Assembly: GCA_023954715.1 (NCBI GenBank)
Contig: JAGSHD010000005.1
Location: 1 to 64,000, forward strand
Direction of reading: 5' to 3'
DNA length: 64,000 nt
Source of the DNA: Candidatus Cloacimonadota bacterium
Lineage (GTDB): Bacteria > Muiribacteriota > UBA6191
Made by a program: the position numbers and the translations under genes. This document shows positions 63,736-64,000 of this stretch, piece after piece. Within the stretch, counting starts at the first letter, position 1, and every line of letters begins with the position of its first letter. The notes under the pieces are model-generated. The model did no database searches. It was given only the letters and a program-made list of their open reading frames with translations, and had not been told where the DNA came from.

Positions 63736-64000
63736 TGGTCATCTCCTTGATTTTTGTAACTCCTGCTCTAGCTGTATCGCTTAAAAAGAAAAAATCTAAG
63801 GAGTAGGCAGCATAATCAAATCCATCATTTAACTTTTGAATCACTTTATCGGGATTCGAAGAAACCTCATGAAAACCAAGAGACTTGTTGTGTTTTTTAC
63901 AAGCACTTTTAACTTTTTCTATTGCATCGATTACATCTTGGTCTTCAAACTGGCCAGGTTTTCCCATAGATGCAGATAAATCATAAGGTCCAATAATATA
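63728..64000 (-). CDS. HpcH/HpaI-family aldolase, partial
   Basis: The gene runs off the right edge. The visible C-terminal 90 residues begin YIIGPYDLSASMGKPGQFED, which is the metal- and substrate-loop of HpcH/HpaI class II aldolases, and end FFFLSDTARAGVTKIKEMTN. Such enzymes join pyruvate to an aldehyde to make 2-keto-3-deoxy acids. Together with the cytidylyltransferase, dehydrogenase and SDR it should define the route to a CMP-activated keto-deoxy sugar. Confidence 0.85.
   Translation of the reverse strand, partial: YIIGPYDLSASMGKPGQFEDQDVIDAIEKVKSACKKHNKSLGFHEVSSNPDKVIQKLNDGFDYAAYSLDFFFLSDTARAGVTKIKEMTNE

Noticed and set aside
1-64000. tRNA genes or CRISPR arrays
   Set aside because: Intergenic regions were read on both strands and nothing with a cloverleaf or regular repeat-spacer pattern appeared.

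Overview
The window is A+T-rich DNA from a Gram-negative, probably motile bacterium. The evidence is lipobox and signal-peptide proteins, a TolC-like outer-membrane protein, a methyl-accepting chemotaxis protein, a DegP/HtrA protease and a CDP-sugar/O-antigen type polysaccharide locus. A sigma-54 dependent RtcR/RtcB/RtcA system points to a proteobacterium in the broad sense. MORN-repeat envelope proteins and a RelA/SpoT-like orphan would fit the Bdellovibrionota/Oligoflexia or former delta-proteobacteria, but I cannot fix the lineage from sequence alone. Most genes have clear Shine-Dalgarno sites, and I saw no tRNA, rRNA or CRISPR array.

Layout. 1-576: a gene-free, hairpin-rich stretch ending in a very strong terminator, which I read as the 3' part of a large structured RNA. 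798-4918: RNA repair (rtcR divergent from rtcBA, with a sigma-54 promoter between). 5057-7502: a polyprenyl-phosphate-type GT2 plus a multi-membrane GT-C-like protein. 7634-11716: secreted proteins, a group IIC intron fragment behind a terminator, a small zinc-ribbon protein and htrA. 12175-17612: two MORN-repeat proteins, a 45-residue peptide with a structured leader, a MerR-like coiled-coil protein and an HD-CoaD fusion. 17686-17980: a decayed IS256-type transposase. 18197-26699: chemoreceptor, phosphomannomutase, SDR-like protein, RelA/SpoT-like protein and TolC-like protein. 26817-30054: sulfate activation (cysC, cysD, cysN). 30051-45126: a surface polysaccharide locus with six glycosyltransferases, three methyltransferases, a flippase and a CDP-dideoxyhexose operon (rfbF, rfbG, epimerase, reductase, rfbH). 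45119-60762: YhhQ transporter, lipoproteins, RDD protein, PQQ-propeller protein, purine genes (xpt, guaA) and S9 and S41 peptidases. 61170-64000: a second sugar operon (HpcH/HpaI-type aldolase, CMP-sugar cytidylyltransferase, 2-hydroxyacid dehydrogenase, epimerase), cut by the window end.

How the genes work together. RtcR should sense damaged RNA and switch on RtcB/RtcA. RfbF, RfbG and RfbH should make a CDP-4-keto-3,6-dideoxy sugar, and the epimerase and reductase next to them would finish an ascarylose-like or related sugar for the glycosyltransferases and the flippase. ManB probably feeds sugar phosphates to the same surface polymer. The terminal operon probably makes a CMP-activated keto-deoxy sugar acid.

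The most unusual items are the large RNA at the left edge, the intron fragment lodged behind a terminator, a CysN carrying a dead-looking APS-kinase domain beside an intact CysC, an HD-CoaD fusion, a eukaryote-like long GMP synthetase, a RelA/SpoT-like orphan, and an intergenic repeat of about 73 bp found two or three times.
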